DNA of 64,000 bases, taken from contig CM058230.1 of assembly GCA_030180135.1 (NCBI GenBank), positions 23,396,067 to 23,460,066 of the forward strand, in the 5' to 3' direction. The notes under the pieces were generated by a model. That model was not told the origin of the DNA. It saw only the letters and a list, made by a program, of their open reading frames with translations, and did no database searches. Origin of the DNA: Orychophragmus violaceus. Its lineage: Eukaryota; Streptophyta; Magnoliopsida; Brassicales; Brassicaceae. A program made the position numbers and the translations under genes. Positions 11,884 to 22,378 of the stretch are shown here, piece by piece; positions within the stretch are counted from its first letter, which is position 1, and each line of letters opens with the position of its first letter.

Positions 11884-14800
11884 TTACTCATAAGTAAACC
11901 AAAGCGCTAGGAGGGTAGAGAATATCTTCATATCCTTCCTTGCCAACGTGACGTCTTTAATTCCTCGGTCTATAGTCTTAAACAGCTCGTCTTGGGTGGT
12001 ATGGATTCCATTGTGCAATCTAGCATTGCGTTCTTTCCAAATATAGTATACAGTGATCTGAGAACTTAGTTTACATAGAGTAGCCTTTGGCGTTGGCCTA
12101 ACCGAAGAGAGCCACTCGAAGAAGGCATTCCAATCAGTAAACAACGCTGAAGAGTACCCCAGCCTTTGTAATACTTTCCTCCAAACATACCTGCTGAAAC
12201 TGCATTGCCAAAAGAGATGGTCTCTATTTTCAATGCCCAAGTCACAAATGCAGCAGGTTATTGGAGTGTTGATACCCCAACTCGCTAATCTCGAACGCAA
12301 TGGTAATCTGTCCAGAGTTGCGATCCAGAAAGTGAAAGCATGTTTCGAGATATGACCTTTGAACCAAACTGTGTTTGCCCACGCTACTTTCTGGCTCCTT
12401 GGTCGAATGGTCTCCCAAGTCAGTTTAGAAGAGAATACAGTTGTATTAGAACCTCAATACACCAAGTGTACAAATCATGACCTGCCGATGGTGAGGGGAT
12501 TGGGGTGTGAAGAAGGATCTCTCTCAAGTCAGCTAGCTTCCTGTTTCTTGTTCTAACTGAAGGCAGTCTCCAACAGTTCGCATCCAAGCAAGCTGCCGAG
12601 ACAAAGCTATTTTCTGGAATGCCTAGTAGAGCAGGGCCATCAGGTCCAATAAACGTGATGAGAGGATCTATATCCAGCCAATAATCATACCAATAGCTAC
12701 AAGTCTTACCATCATTAACCAGACATCTAAGAAAGCGACTAGCAATAACCCGATAGTTCAGCAGTGATTTCCAAATCCAAGAAGATTACGCCTTCGGTTC
12801 AGTGATCCAGAAAGTATCGTGCTTGAGCATGTGAATTTTCATCCAGGTGGCCCAGAGAGAGTCAGACTTAGAGAGGAATATCCATAACATCTTGAGGTGG
12901 AGAGTTTTGTTCCAGATACTAAAATTCCTTAGCCCAAGTCCTCCTTCATCTCTCGGTAAGCATACATCTTTCCAAGCAACTTTGACCCCTCCTTTTTTTG
13001 ATGCATCTCCAGTCCACATAAAATGGTTACAAAGACTTTCAATGTCCTTTAGGCAAGCCTTGGGGAGTATAAATGCAGAAATCCAAAAGTTTATGATACT
13101 GTATATAATGGAGGATAAGAGCTGTAATCTGCCGGCGAAAGACAAGGTCTTTGTAGTCCAATGGTTAAACCGAGCCTTAAGTGAGTCCATAAGAGGCGAA
13201 TATTCAGATTTTCGCAGCTTTCTATGATGTAGAGGGAGGCCAAGATATCTGAACGGGAAGGTTCCTTTTGTGAACCCAAAATCGCTCAAGTTCTCTGAAT
13301 CTTCTTCACTCAGACCCGCAAAGTACAAAGCAGATTTCTCTCTATTCATTTCCAAGCCAGAGACTCGGTGGAAAATATCCAGAGTATCAGTGATACCTTG
13401 AAGAGAGCTATATCTTCCATCAAAGAAGATCATAAGGTCGTCTGCAAATGCTAGATGAGAGATAGTTGGATCCTTAGCCAGCGGATGGAAGCCAATCAAG
13501 CCTGCTTCAAATTTGGACCGGAGAAGCTTATCAAAAACTCCATAGCAATGACAAAAAAATATGGAGAGAGAGGATCTCCCTGTCTCAATCCCTGGCTTCC
13601 TTTAAGGAATCCACAAAGATCACCATTGACATTTAGGGAGAAGCTTGTTGTGGTAATGCACTGCTCAATCCATTTTACAAAGATACTTGGGATGTTGGCT
13701 TCAAGAAGAACAATTAGAATAAAATCCCACTGCAGAGAGTCAAATGCTTTCCTGAGGTCGACTTTCAAAACACCCCGATGAGACGTGTTCTTTTGGTTAA
13801 ATTTCTGGACAAGTTCTGTCGCAAGAAGAACATTCTCGACAAGCAGTCATCCTTTGACAAAATCTGACTGGCTGTGTGAAATCATCAGGGGCAGTATTTT
13901 CTCGAGTCTTAAGGCTAAGATTTTCGAGATTACCTTGTATAACACGTTGCATAACGATATGGGTCTGAAGTCGGATATCTTGTTGGCATTAACCTTCTTA
14001 GGGATTAGAGTAATAGCTGTGCAATTCCACTGTTTTAGCATTTTCCCAGAAGAGAAGAACTCCAAGACTACATCTGTGACTTCGCTCCCAATTACGGGCC
14101 AAGCTGCCTTAATAAATTATGTGTTATACCCGTCTGGACCAGGAGCTTTATTGCTAGGGAGAGAGAATACTACTGATTTGATCTCATTTGCATTTACTGG
14201 AGCAGACAGCATGGTCCTGAGGTCAGCATCGCATTGAAAGAGTTAGAGGGACCTTATGAGCTCAGTATCCTCCATCGAGACTGAATGAGAAGAACCCCCA
14301 AGTAGTTGTGAATAGAACGAGACACAATGGGTTGCAATTTCCTGATGGGTGTCAATTCTTACTCCAGAGTCATCCAAGAGGTAGTGGATTTGATTACTCG
14401 CACGTCGAGCTGCGACCATCCTGAAGTAGAACGGAGTATTCGAGTCTCCATTACCTAACCAATTCACTCTCGGTCGTTGATTCATGAATCTTTCTTCAGC
14501 GAGTGCGAGTTCCATCCATTTACCATGAGCCTGCTTTTCAAGAGCGGCTAAAGAAGAGGAGGGGTTTTGCAGGAAATTCGATTGACAAACAACCAGATGA
14601 ATAGCTGCCTCAGACACCCGCTTTTCAAGGCCCGAGTAGTTTTCCTTGTGAAAGCTCTTGATAGGAGCTTTTAGGAGCTTCAGTTTTCTGGCCAGAGAAA
14701 ACATTGCATGACCATTAACCTGTAAATTATCCCAAGCTTCAGCTATGAACCTCATAAAGTCAGGATTATGAAGCATGAAATTTGCAAACTTGAAAGGTCT

Positions 14801-15532
14801 TTTCCTGCTCTCAACAGCTGAGCCAAATGATACACAACTAGCACAATGATATGAAAACTCGGGGTCCTTGAATTCACCAAAAGAGAGTGGGAATTGAAGC
14901 AGTCATTTGTCATTCACCAAAATCCTATCTATTTTCTTAGCTATTGGATTCAAGACTCTCTTGTTCCACCAAGTGAAATGATTTCCTCTATACGTCAAAT
15001 CAGAGAGCTCAGCTTGAATTAAGCAATCCCGAAACTCTTCCATACCATTAGTTATCCGTGAGCTCCCAGTAGAAGAGTCTTGAGGATCCAGAGCTTGATT
15101 AAAATCACCTAGCACAAGCCACGGCTTGGCTGTAACAACTGAATTTCCAGCAACATGTACTAAATCTCTCCACAGATCCCTGCGACCATATTTGCAGTTA
15201 AGTGCATAAACAAAGCTGACAACTATGTCGACATCCATGTTCGGAAGCTTAACCACACAACATATTAACTGAGCAGACTTGAATACTACAGTAACATCAA
15301 CTGACGGATCCCATATCACCCAAATACGACCAAGTTCCGCACTTTCATAGTTAGAAACATAGTTCCATCCAGGAAAGGTGGAGTGAATAAATTTCTGAGA
15401 TCTATGAACTTTCACCCTAGTTTCAATGAGGCTACCAAAGAGAGCTTTATTAAGCTTACACCACCTTTTGAATAATCTTCGTCGAACCGACTTATTGAAT
15501 CCTCTAACGTTCCAACAAAAAGTGTCTATCAT
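11884..15532 (-). pseudogene. LINE 1 ORF2: endonuclease, reverse transcriptase, zf-RVT
   Basis: It starts at ATG 15532, 8 bp beyond the ORF1 stop, as is usual in plant L1s. The apurinic endonuclease domain comes first (FCWNVRGFN, then LVLGDFN), and the frame ends prematurely near 14903. RT motifs are spread over several frames: NKAPGPDGY near 14150, DFRPISLCNVLYK near 13960, QGLRQGDPLSPYFF near 13580 and AFADDLMIFF near 13440. The C-terminal zf-RVT domain (CCICDLGIENRDHLFWQC) lies at 12300-11884. At least four stops or frame changes interrupt it, so no functional ORF2 protein is made. The catalytic FADD of RT is preserved. Confidence 0.88.
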
Positions 15533-15539
15533 AAAGACT

Positions 15540-16944
15540 TTATTGATTTTTGGAGCTTTTGCTCCGAGTACGAGTACCCTTACTGTTCTTTGCCTTATTC
15601 TGCTCTTGAACTTGACGTTTCTTTGTTTTCTTATAGATGACCTCAGTGAAGGGTTCCTTCTCCGGAGATGTGGAGTCTTCATCAGATGCATCGCTAGATG
15701 ATTCAGCCTCCACCTCCGAATTTTCAGCCTCCGAAGTAGCTGTGTCCTCAAAAGAGGAAGAGCCTGATGTCTCGATTTTCCTTTGGGTTTCCCCAGAGTT
15801 AAGTTCAGCAGAAGGTGTAATATCCTTTGCTGGTTCTGCCGGCAGAGTAAGAACCATCGCTGGAGGTAGATTGCTTTCAACACTAATCCCCTTGCATGTG
15901 TTCATTTCATCTCCACTGGAAGTCGGGTTGTTGGGATCTTTTTTCAGCCACTTGCTCGTAGCTTTTTTCTTCTTCTTTTTTGGAATTTTTGGTTCCTTAT
16001 TCTGTTTCTGGAGGCGAGGGCAATCTTCAGCTTGGTGACCAGAAGAATTACAGTCTGAGCAAGTAATCGGAGCTGATGGACAGCGTCGGATGCTATGCCC
16101 AACTGCTCGACAGAAGTCGCAGGTTGGAGGTAACCAAGGGCTTGAGACAAGGACTCTTTGAGTATGTCCTGAATCGAACCGCACATTAATTGCCTCAGGA
16201 AGTGGTTTGGTGGGATCAATGACTGTGAATACACGAGCCACTTCAAGATTTGTCATGGAAGCAGTACTTGGATGTAGGACAATGGGATCACCCACTAACC
16301 CAGCGATATGTTCTAGGCCTTCCTCAGAGTAAAAGTGAGGAGGAACATTGTGAAAGTCAATCCACACAGGTACAGCTGTTAATTCTGGAACATCAGGTTC
16401 GGTTCCCGGCTCCCATTTAGCCACAAACATAGCCTGGTTTTCAATGTGCCACATACCTTGATCTAACACCCTCTGACGAGTAAACGGACAAGGGATTTTG
16501 ATCAAGAATGACCTCTCCTTAAGCTTGGAGACAGTGATATTCCTCAGTTTGCTACTCCATATGTTATTCGTGATAGCGTGGAGAGCTCCTGGTGTGGGAG
16601 GCTTGCCATGGAACTGAGCGATAATGAAGCTTTCCCATTTGTGCTTGTTCTTGCTTATTACCGAGTTAGGGATTTGAACGCATAATTCCCCTGAGTCGAG
16701 AGTAAAGGAATCACCTTTCTTGGACATTTTCCGAGAAGAACCATGAACAACATTTCTCCAGGAGGGCTTTTGGGGCAAAACAGGAGAGGAGGCTGATGCA
16801 GGAGCAGCAGCAGCTTTGGTTGTCCCACTGTCTGTCGAACAAGGGGTAGAGGACCCGTTACCAGTCTGGGTCAAGGACATCGGCGAGATTGGTTCCCTCT
16901 GACCAACAGTCGACTTACTCTGACCAATAGTCGCAATCTGGGTG
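15540..16944 (-). pseudogene. LINE 1 ORF1 (DUF4283 RNA-binding plus two zinc knuckles), C-terminal part
   Basis: The frame carries a DUF4283-type domain (around WESFIIAQFHGKPPTPGA) and two CCHC zinc knuckles, CDFCRAVGHSIRRC and CSDCNSSGHQAEDC, followed by a long Ser/Glu/Lys-rich tail. The product would be the nucleic-acid-binding chaperone of the LINE particle. The reading frame is open from the insertion point to the stop at 15540. Its N-terminus was separated by the LTR element at 16950-21217 and lies at 21218-21393, so the ORF is broken by insertion rather than by point mutation. Confidence 0.85.
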
Positions 16945-16949
16945 GACTG

Positions 16950-17309
16950 TGAAGCAGGAAAACCAGTGAGCATAGATCCAATCCAGGAGACTCTCGTAGA
17001 GCTCTAAGAAAGGTAAACCAGAGTCTAGAAGACGACTACTGAGGAAGAAGAGTCGTCTCGAAGAACAGAGATTTGATGATGGAAGATGATGATAGTGATG
17101 ATAGAGAGGATTAGGTTAAAAAGATAATTTATGTTTTTGATTAGGTTTCCAGAAAGTGGCTAAAGCCTTACATATAGCTCACGACATTGCAATGGTCTAA
17201 CATACGGACCAGAATTGTAAAACGAAATGCTAAATCGATTATTTAGAATAAACCAGAACATAAACCAGAATGAGAGATAAACCGGAGCAACCATGAATTT
17301 CCTGTCACA
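16950..17309 (-). repeat. 3' LTR of element D
   Basis: 360 bp, beginning TGAAGCAGG and ending CCTGTCACA on the plus strand. The polypurine tract of the element adjoins it at 17310-17320 (minus strand AGGGAGTAT). The same 360 bp recurs at 20320-21217. Confidence 0.9.
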
Positions 17310-19343
17310 ATACTCCCTTGTCGACAACATCCTTGTCCTCAAGGATGATAAATCTGAACTCTTGGTGAAGGAATCTGGATATCCATGAAGTTCAAGTAGC
17401 TCAGGTGGTCTTAGAAGGTGGAACACTTCTTCAATAGTTGGGCAGTTATGAAACCAGTTTCCATTGATCACAAGATCAGCTTCATTGGCATTATCAAGCA
17501 GTGGTGATACCTCAGTCCGATACAACAGCCTCTTATCTTGTGTTACATTGCTTATTTGCAGCTTGGAACAATTGTCAATTTCATAAACACTATCCACAGA
17601 GAAGATTCCAGAACTTAAATGATCCACTATGCAACCACAAATTAAGGCTTGGTTCTGCAGAAAAACCAAGTGAGTGAAGTAGTTCAGACCAGGAGAACTT
17701 TGAAGTTCAATGCTTAGCTGTTCCACATCACTGTACTTTGTCCAAAATACAGCTCCGGGATGCAGTAGCTTGTGGTTCTTGGGGAACAATAGCTTGTGGT
17801 CCTTCTTGTGTGTGCTCAGCCTTTCAAGGCTCTTTTTTATTGTTCTGAAATCCGGAGGCCGTGGCAGTGAACCATAGAACAGCATAAGTGATATGCTGTG
17901 GAAACCAACAACTTTTAGCTTCATGATATCTTTGTCTCCATAGCCTTTGACAAAATAAGGGAGCTTGTGTGCATCTTCGTTTAGACCCAATCCCAACAAA
18001 GCACAACTTGTCTCTATGTCCTTAGAAGAATATTTTTTCCTGAAGTCTGAATCTGCTTGTAATTGTTTAGGCCTCCACTTGTGTTTCATGTGATATTTCA
18101 TACTACCACATATTAATTGCTTCACATCACCATAGTCACTGCTCTGTTCTTGCTCAGCATTCATCAAAACTCTCAACAAAAAATCTGGTTTGTACTTGAA
18201 TTTCCAGGTCTTGATTAATTTGTGTTTCTTCAATCGGTCATGTGCATGTTGCAGTAGGATCTGTACCAGCCACTGTCTTCTGTCCTTATGCGGGAAGGAA
18301 GCTTGGAGCAAACCTTGTAGTGAGAAGGGAACTCTCCAATGCATAATATACCCACTGATCACAACTTCATTTAGAGTCCACGAGTCTGATCCTAGTAAAC
18401 CCAACATTACAAGGTCTGAAACTGCTTGAGTTGCATGCATCACTTTTGTTCTCTCAAGAGCTATGGCGTTGACAAGATGCAGTGGAGCAGTGACAACATT
18501 GTAAAGAAGCTCCAATGCCTTGTGGAATCTCTTCAGTCCATTGCATATCATTCCCCTATCAAAAGTGTAGAGCATATGATAATAGCAGTAGAGAAGAAAA
18601 TCTCTAGACTGCTCAACCTCGAATATTTCATCACTAAGAATAAAGAAACCAACTTCATAGTAATTCGCCTGCAGACATATTTGAAGACAATCTGGATGCA
18701 GTGTACTCAAACTTTTGGTGGAGACATGAACCTTATGAATAGCTGACAACAACAGTGGCGCCACTCGTCGTGCATGATCTTCAAGCTCCAAAAAATTTTC
18801 TTTGAATCTCTTACACAGTTTGGTATGTCTCGTTTTCAACATAGTCTGTGCTTTGCGTTTCATTTCTCTGCAACTTTTGGCATGTAACGAACAGCTCCTC
18901 ACCATTTGTGTGGTATCCGAAGAAACTATTATTTCCTTTCTCAGCACCTGCAACTTTTCCCTTCCTTCCTTGTCATTATCTCTTTCAAAATGCTCTTGGA
19001 TCCTCGCTGGCTTTGATTCTTTCACTGCCTTGTTGCATATAAATCTTAAGAGCCAATCAAATCCACTATATCTCGAAAAAGCAGCTAACACAAGAGTAAA
19101 CCACCACTCTCCATGACCTACACCCAAGACTTTGGGCATCTCAGATTCTTTCTTAGTCAATGGAAGTAGATCCTTTCCTGCAGTTCTTACTCTGAAAAGC
19201 ATGTATCTTAAACCACTAAAACCAGTTATTGATGTTCCCTTTGGTGACACAACTGAAATCTCTTTGACACTTGAAAATTTCTGCATCGCTAAATGTCCAG
19301 AAACGAGAAGCAACGTATGACTCTCCAAGGTAGGATGCACCAA
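17160..19343 (-). CDS. Unrecognised 727-aa ORF carried by LTR element D
   Basis: I do not recognise this protein. It is a single uninterrupted frame occupying the place where pol should be; its last 50 or so codons run into the 3' LTR. It is rich in Leu, Lys and His and mostly looks globular. Hydrophobic stretches such as WWFTLVLAAF and GFDWLLRFI near the N-terminus could pack in a core or touch a membrane. The motif YGSLPRPPDF occurs at roughly residue 490 (near 17870), and a similar YGSLPRPPD is found in the unrelated Copia-type element at 45790-49495. The C-terminal coding (near 17350) ends in the usual gypsy polypurine sequence. It could be a captured host gene, a strongly diverged retroelement protein or a fortuitous open frame. 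A frame of this length in a 2%-diverged element is unlikely to be chance. Confidence 0.5.
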   Translation of the reverse strand: MVHPTLESHTLLLVSGHLAMQKFSSVKEISVVSPKGTSITGFSGLRYMLFRVRTAGKDLLPLTKKESEMPKVLGVGHGEWWFTLVLAAFSRYSGFDWLLRFICNKAVKESKPARIQEHFERDNDKEGREKLQVLRKEIIVSSDTTQMVRSCSLHAKSCREMKRKAQTMLKTRHTKLCKRFKENFLELEDHARRVAPLLLSAIHKVHVSTKSLSTLHPDCLQICLQANYYEVGFFILSDEIFEVEQSRDFLLYCYYHMLYTFDRGMICNGLKRFHKALELLYNVVTAPLHLVNAIALERTKVMHATQAVSDLVMLGLLGSDSWTLNEVVISGYIMHWRVPFSLQGLLQASFPHKDRRQWLVQILLQHAHDRLKKHKLIKTWKFKYKPDFLLRVLMNAEQEQSSDYGDVKQLICGSMKYHMKHKWRPKQLQADSDFRKKYSSKDIETSCALLGLGLNEDAHKLPYFVKGYGDKDIMKLKVVGFHSISLMLFYGSLPRPPDFRTIKKSLERLSTHKKDHKLLFPKNHKLLHPGAVFWTKYSDVEQLSIELQSSPGLNYFTHLVFLQNQALICGCIVDHLSSGIFSVDSVYEIDNCSKLQISNVTQDKRLLYRTEVSPLLDNANEADLVINGNWFHNCPTIEEVFHLLRPPELLELHGYPDSFTKSSDLSSLRTRMLSTREYCDRKFMVAPVYLSFWFMFWFILNNRFSISFYNSGPYVRPLQCRELYVRL

Positions 19344-19435
19344 GGGATAGCTATGTGACTCTGCTATCTGAATTCCTATCTTAGCATGAGAGGTCTCTTG
19401 TGAAATTTGCTGAAAACTGATTTTGTGAGCCCTTC

Positions 19436-20313
19436 TTAAGAACTTAATATCTCTGTTGCTAGCTGAAATTCCACCAGGCGTCTGCTAGAGCGAGGATACT
19501 GTGGGCATGAGAGCTCGACAACTTTTGGTGATTTGATCAACGAGAGCTCGAAGTAGTCTGATGAATTCTCCTTGGATTCCTCGGTAAGAAAAACAGAACC
19601 TAGACGCACATATGACACTCCTCGTCTAGATTCCTTCTCTAACCTTGAATCTTCGTTTTCAATCGCATCTGCTGCTACCATCTCATTCCCAACACAATTC
19701 TATCTCAAAAGTTGGTGAATCTGGAGGGAAAATCAATGGAAAGGGAACAACTCATCGCAGTTAGAGAGCTCAATGTTGTTCTCCAATGAAACAGCAACTT
19801 CATCAGTATCGGCATCCCTTTCATCATCAATATCAGCAACAAAAACCTGCAAATCTGGGACACACTCTAATGCGATGAATCTTTAGCTATAACAGTTTCA
19901 ACCAATTTGTTTTCAGCACAAAGTTGATCATCGTCACACTCAAACATGAATATATGCGGGTTCTTGTGTTTTAAATGGTGACCGGCGATATCAGGTTCTT
20001 CACAAAACAAGCATAGCCCATTCTCCATTTTCTCATATACCTTTGCACAGGAATACTTCCGAGGGACCTTGTTCTTGCCCGTTTTAGAGGTAGCGTTTGA
20101 TAGAAACGGAGCTGATATCTCGAAATCTGGAGGATCGGGTGGTTTGGGTAGTAGTGGAGAAGATATCGGAGCCGGATTTGTCATTGTTGCATCGAACGAA
20201 TCTGGGTTTGCCGTAGTTTTGCTGATCAGAGCTGGGTTCTTCAAACAGCGTCACAGATCTTGTAGACATTGGAGAATCTCATGAAGAGCAGCATCCGGGT
20301 TCATTTGCGTGGT
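19436..20313 (-). pseudogene. Gypsy-type gag/zinc-finger fragment at the 5' end of element D
   Basis: The best part (20244-19867) has a proline-rich leader and then MENGLCLFCEEPDIAGHH followed by FMFECDDD. This is the signature zinc-finger segment between gag and protease in plant Ty3/gypsy polyproteins. Stops before and after it break the frame, and a further short frame at 19681-19436 is uncharacterised. The fragment shows that element D descends from a gypsy element that lost the rest of gag-pol. Confidence 0.65.
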
Positions 20314-20810
20314 TGCCAATGAAGCAGGAAAACCAATGAGGATAGATCCAATCCAGGAGACTCTCGTAGAGCTCTAAGAAAGGTAAACCAGAGTCTAGAA
20401 GACGACTACTGAGGAAGAAGAGTCGTTTCGAAGAACAGAGATTTGATGATGGAAGATGATGATAGTGATGATAGAGAGGATTATGTTAAGAAGATAATTT
20501 ATGTTTTTGATTAGGTTTCGAGAAAGTGGCTAAAGCCTTACATATAGCTCACGACATTGCAATGGTCTAACATACGGACCAGAATTGTAAAACGAAATGC
20601 TAAACCGATTATTTAGAATAAACCAGAACATAAACCAGAATGAGAGATAAACCGGAGCAACCATGAATTTGAGACATAATCTCATATGCCCCTATATCTC
20701 CATCCACAATCTGAAATGCCCCTTAATGTCGAAATGACAATTTTACCCTTTATGAGTGATTGTAAGGGTTAAATGTAATTAAATCGGATAGTGGTTATCG
20801 AAAAACACGG

Positions 20811-20873
20811 TAGCTCAGTGGTGGGAGCTTCACACGCGTACCTGTGTGCGACGTGCACCCAAGGTTCGAATCT
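20811..20873 (+). promoter_or_regulatory. tRNA-like RNA polymerase III promoter (A and B boxes) inside the MITE
   Basis: The A box TAGCTCAGTGGT (20811-20822) and the B box GGTTCGAATCT (20863-20873) are close to consensus and 40 bp apart. The sequence can form a D-arm (GCTC/GAGC), an anticodon-like arm (CACAC/GTGTG) and a T-arm (CCAAG/CTTGG). There is no acceptor-stem pairing, and the anticodon and T loops are longer than in a tRNA, so it is a tRNA-derived head like that of a SINE, not a tRNA gene. Confidence 0.7.
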
Positions 20874-20882
20874 CTTGGGCAT

Positions 20883-21050
20883 GGTAATACCTAGTATTAT
20901 CGGGTATTACCAACGTGGTATTACTGGGTAATACCGGGTAATACCCGGTAATACTGGTAATACCAGTACTACTACGAGTGGAGGTGATACTGGTAATACT
21001 GGGTAATACCGGGTAATACTAGGAGTGGAGGTGATACTGATAATACTAGG
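20883..21050 (+). repeat. GGTAATAC-type degenerate tandem array
   Basis: About 165 bp built from variants of GGTAATACCGGGTAATACT with two longer AGGAGTGGAGGTGATACT units. It follows directly on the tRNA-like head inside the MITE. Because GGTAATACC and GGTATTACC both occur, inverted pairs can form hairpins. Confidence 0.8.
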
Positions 21051-21217
21051 GTGGGATCGAGTCAAGTACAAGCAGTGATTTTTCATTTCCAAAAGTGAAA
21101 GGGTATTTTCGTCCTTTCATTAAAGGGAGGGGCATTACAGATTAGTGGGGGCATAGTGGATTAGTTTGTGACATATAGGGGCATACGGGACAATATTTCC
21201 ATGAATTTCCTGTCACA

Positions 21218-21393
21218 GACTGCGCTTCATCATTGGTGGTAGGAGGAAGGTTCGCCGCCTTTAACGTCGGAGACGACGGAGATGAGGCAGAGGCTTGGGG
21301 ATTTTTTGAGGATTTCTCTTCCACGGAGGAAAGAGGAGTGGTGTGAGAGGGGGTGACGGACTTCTTAATCGGGGTTCGCTTTTTCTTGGCCAT
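21218..21393 (-). pseudogene. LINE 1 ORF1, N-terminal fragment
   Basis: It begins at ATG 21393 with a basic leader (MAKKKRTPIKKSV) and a Ser/Pro-rich stretch, and runs to the LTR-element insertion, where the 5-bp duplication GACTG (21218-21222) marks the break. The rest of ORF1 continues beyond the other copy of GACTG at 16945-16949. The basic N-terminus is typical of plant L1 ORF1 proteins. Confidence 0.75.
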
Positions 21394-21516
21394 GGGTTGA
21401 GGCCGACGACGGAGGCCAGGGCCGACGTCGGTGAACGGAGATGAATTGGCGCTGGGTTCGAGACAATCGCTTTCTAGAGAGAATCCTAAGCTTCTTGTAT
21501 TCTAACCATTGTTGTA

Positions 21517-21690
21517 TTAGAGTATAGTCTGTGAATGAGGATAAACAAAACGTATTTCTGCTTATACAATATGTAGGGAACATGCACTAAGCTTCCATCT
21601 TACAAAAACCCATTTGGCCACAAATTCTAAACCTCCCCTCCCCGTACCACTTTTAAGATCTGTATGACTATAAACATCAAACTTTGTTGC
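21517..21690. other. Short host spacer between two LINEs
   Basis: This lies between the right target duplication of LINE 1 and the first recognisable part of LINE 2. Given the position of ALB4 it is probably displaced DNA from downstream of ALB4. I see no coding frame or repeat. Confidence 0.4.
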
Positions 21691-21759
21691 AGATGGGCTA
21701 AGGCCACGTACCGAGATTCCTCCACTTGTCTCAAATCTCAATTCCTCTTCTTTGTTAGG

Positions 21760-22346
21760 CTTCGCCTAAAGTTTCTACCCCTGTTTCTCCTAAGTCTTTT
21801 TCAGTCTCTCGCCCATCAGGCTCTGCTGCTAAGGATCATGTATTTCTTGGCACTAAAACAGGCTCTGGTACTAAATCAGGCTCTGGTAAAAGGCATACCA
21901 AGTCCTCTTCTCACGCTCTGGCTCCCGGGAAATCGCGTAGCTTGCCTTCTAGTCCTACCTTTGCAGGTTCTTCGTCCCCATCTTTTGATCGGAGAAGAGA
22001 GGTGTCCCGCTCCCATCCTCCAAAGAGTCCCTTCCCTCCTATTTCTCAGCCTGTTATTCTTGTCACCCAGAGTCAGTTCGCTGAAGAAGAGGAGGTGATC
22101 AAGGCTGCTCAAGAGATTCTGTGGAGGAGGACCTCAGTGGTTGGATTTGCGGAACCGAGCAGAAACTCTTTTCTATTGGATAAAAATCAAAGGAAGGATC
22201 ATCGACAGAAAGTTTATGCTATGTCTACCTCAGATCAAGATGCGGAAGCGGTTTCTCCTAAAGCTATCAAATCTACTATCAATTTTTTTGGCGTTCCTTC
22301 TAAAGAGCATTTGTCTTTGGGCAATGCTTCTTTTCAGTCGGCTTAG
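21760..22346 (+). pseudogene. LINE 2 ORF1, C-terminal tail only
   Basis: A Ser/Pro-rich frame continues without a stop to 22346 (SPTFAGSSSPSFDRR, then PPISQPVILVTQSQF). It has no zinc knuckle and no DUF4283 segment, because the element is truncated upstream. It matches the low-complexity tail that follows the zinc knuckles in plant L1 ORF1 proteins. The ORF2 ATG follows 33 bp downstream. Confidence 0.6.
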
Positions 22347-22378
22347 TGCGCTTGCACACCCCCTTTTTTTGTACCGCA

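Larger units (their letters stand above)
20671..21199. mobile_element. Mutator-type MITE (529 bp) with a 9-bp target duplication
   Basis: It is bounded by CATGAATTT (20662-20670 and 21200-21208); a 9-bp duplication is diagnostic of the Mutator superfamily. The imperfect terminal inverted repeats share ATGCCCCTATAT (near 20685-20696 and its complement near 21170-21185). There is no transposase frame. The interior holds a tRNA-like pol III promoter and a GGTAATAC-rich array, listed separately. Confidence 0.85.
16950..21217 (-). mobile_element. Element D: non-autonomous LTR element with an unfamiliar long ORF and no pol
   Basis: The LTRs are 16950-17309 (360 bp) and 20320-21217 (360 bp once the 529-bp MITE and its 9-bp duplication are removed). 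Both have TG...CA ends. The 5-bp target duplication GACTG (16945-16949 and 21218-21222) is perfect. By eye the LTRs differ at about 7 of 360 positions (about 2%). The 3-kb interior has a gypsy-like zinc-finger fragment beside the 5' LTR and a 727-codon ORF, but no protease, RT, RNase H or integrase motif in any frame. The end of the interior (GAGGACAAGGATG...AGGGAGTATTG) is the usual gypsy polypurine region. Confidence 0.88.
20320..21217 (-). repeat. 5' LTR of element D, containing a nested MITE
   Basis: This is the same 360-bp sequence as 16950-17309, with 538 bp extra: a 529-bp MITE and the duplicated 9 bp CATGAATTT. Subtracting the insertion restores exactly 360 bp. The insertion lies near the outer (U3) end of this LTR. 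Confidence 0.9.
11736..21503 (-). mobile_element. Full-length L1-type LINE (LINE 1), interrupted by an LTR element
   Basis: On the minus strand the order is a 5' UTR (about 21503-21394), ORF1, ORF2 and a poly(A) tail seen as T11 at 11736-11746. It is flanked by a 13-bp target duplication, AACCATTGTCGTA at 11723-11735 and AACCATTGTTGTA at 21504-21516, with one mismatch. That proves target-primed insertion and fixes both ends. Without the nested LTR element (16950-21217) and its 5-bp duplication the LINE is about 5.5 kb, normal for a complete plant L1. Stops and frameshifts in ORF2 show it is inactive. Confidence 0.9.

Noticed and set aside
12847..13227. Plus-strand ORFs across LINE 1 (also 13455-13781 and 13785-14237)
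   Set aside because: They are antisense shadows of the LINE reverse transcriptase.
20811..20884. Possible functional tRNA gene
   Set aside because: A and B boxes are present, but there is no acceptor stem, the loop lengths are wrong and it sits inside a MITE; it was called a tRNA-like promoter instead.
20883..21050. CRISPR-like or satellite array
   Set aside because: The units are short, irregular and adjacent with no spacers, and the genome is a plant; it is a degenerate tandem repeat inside a MITE.
16950..21217. Segmental duplication of about 360 bp
   Set aside because: The two copies are LTRs with TG...CA ends and a shared 5-bp target duplication, so an LTR element explains them.
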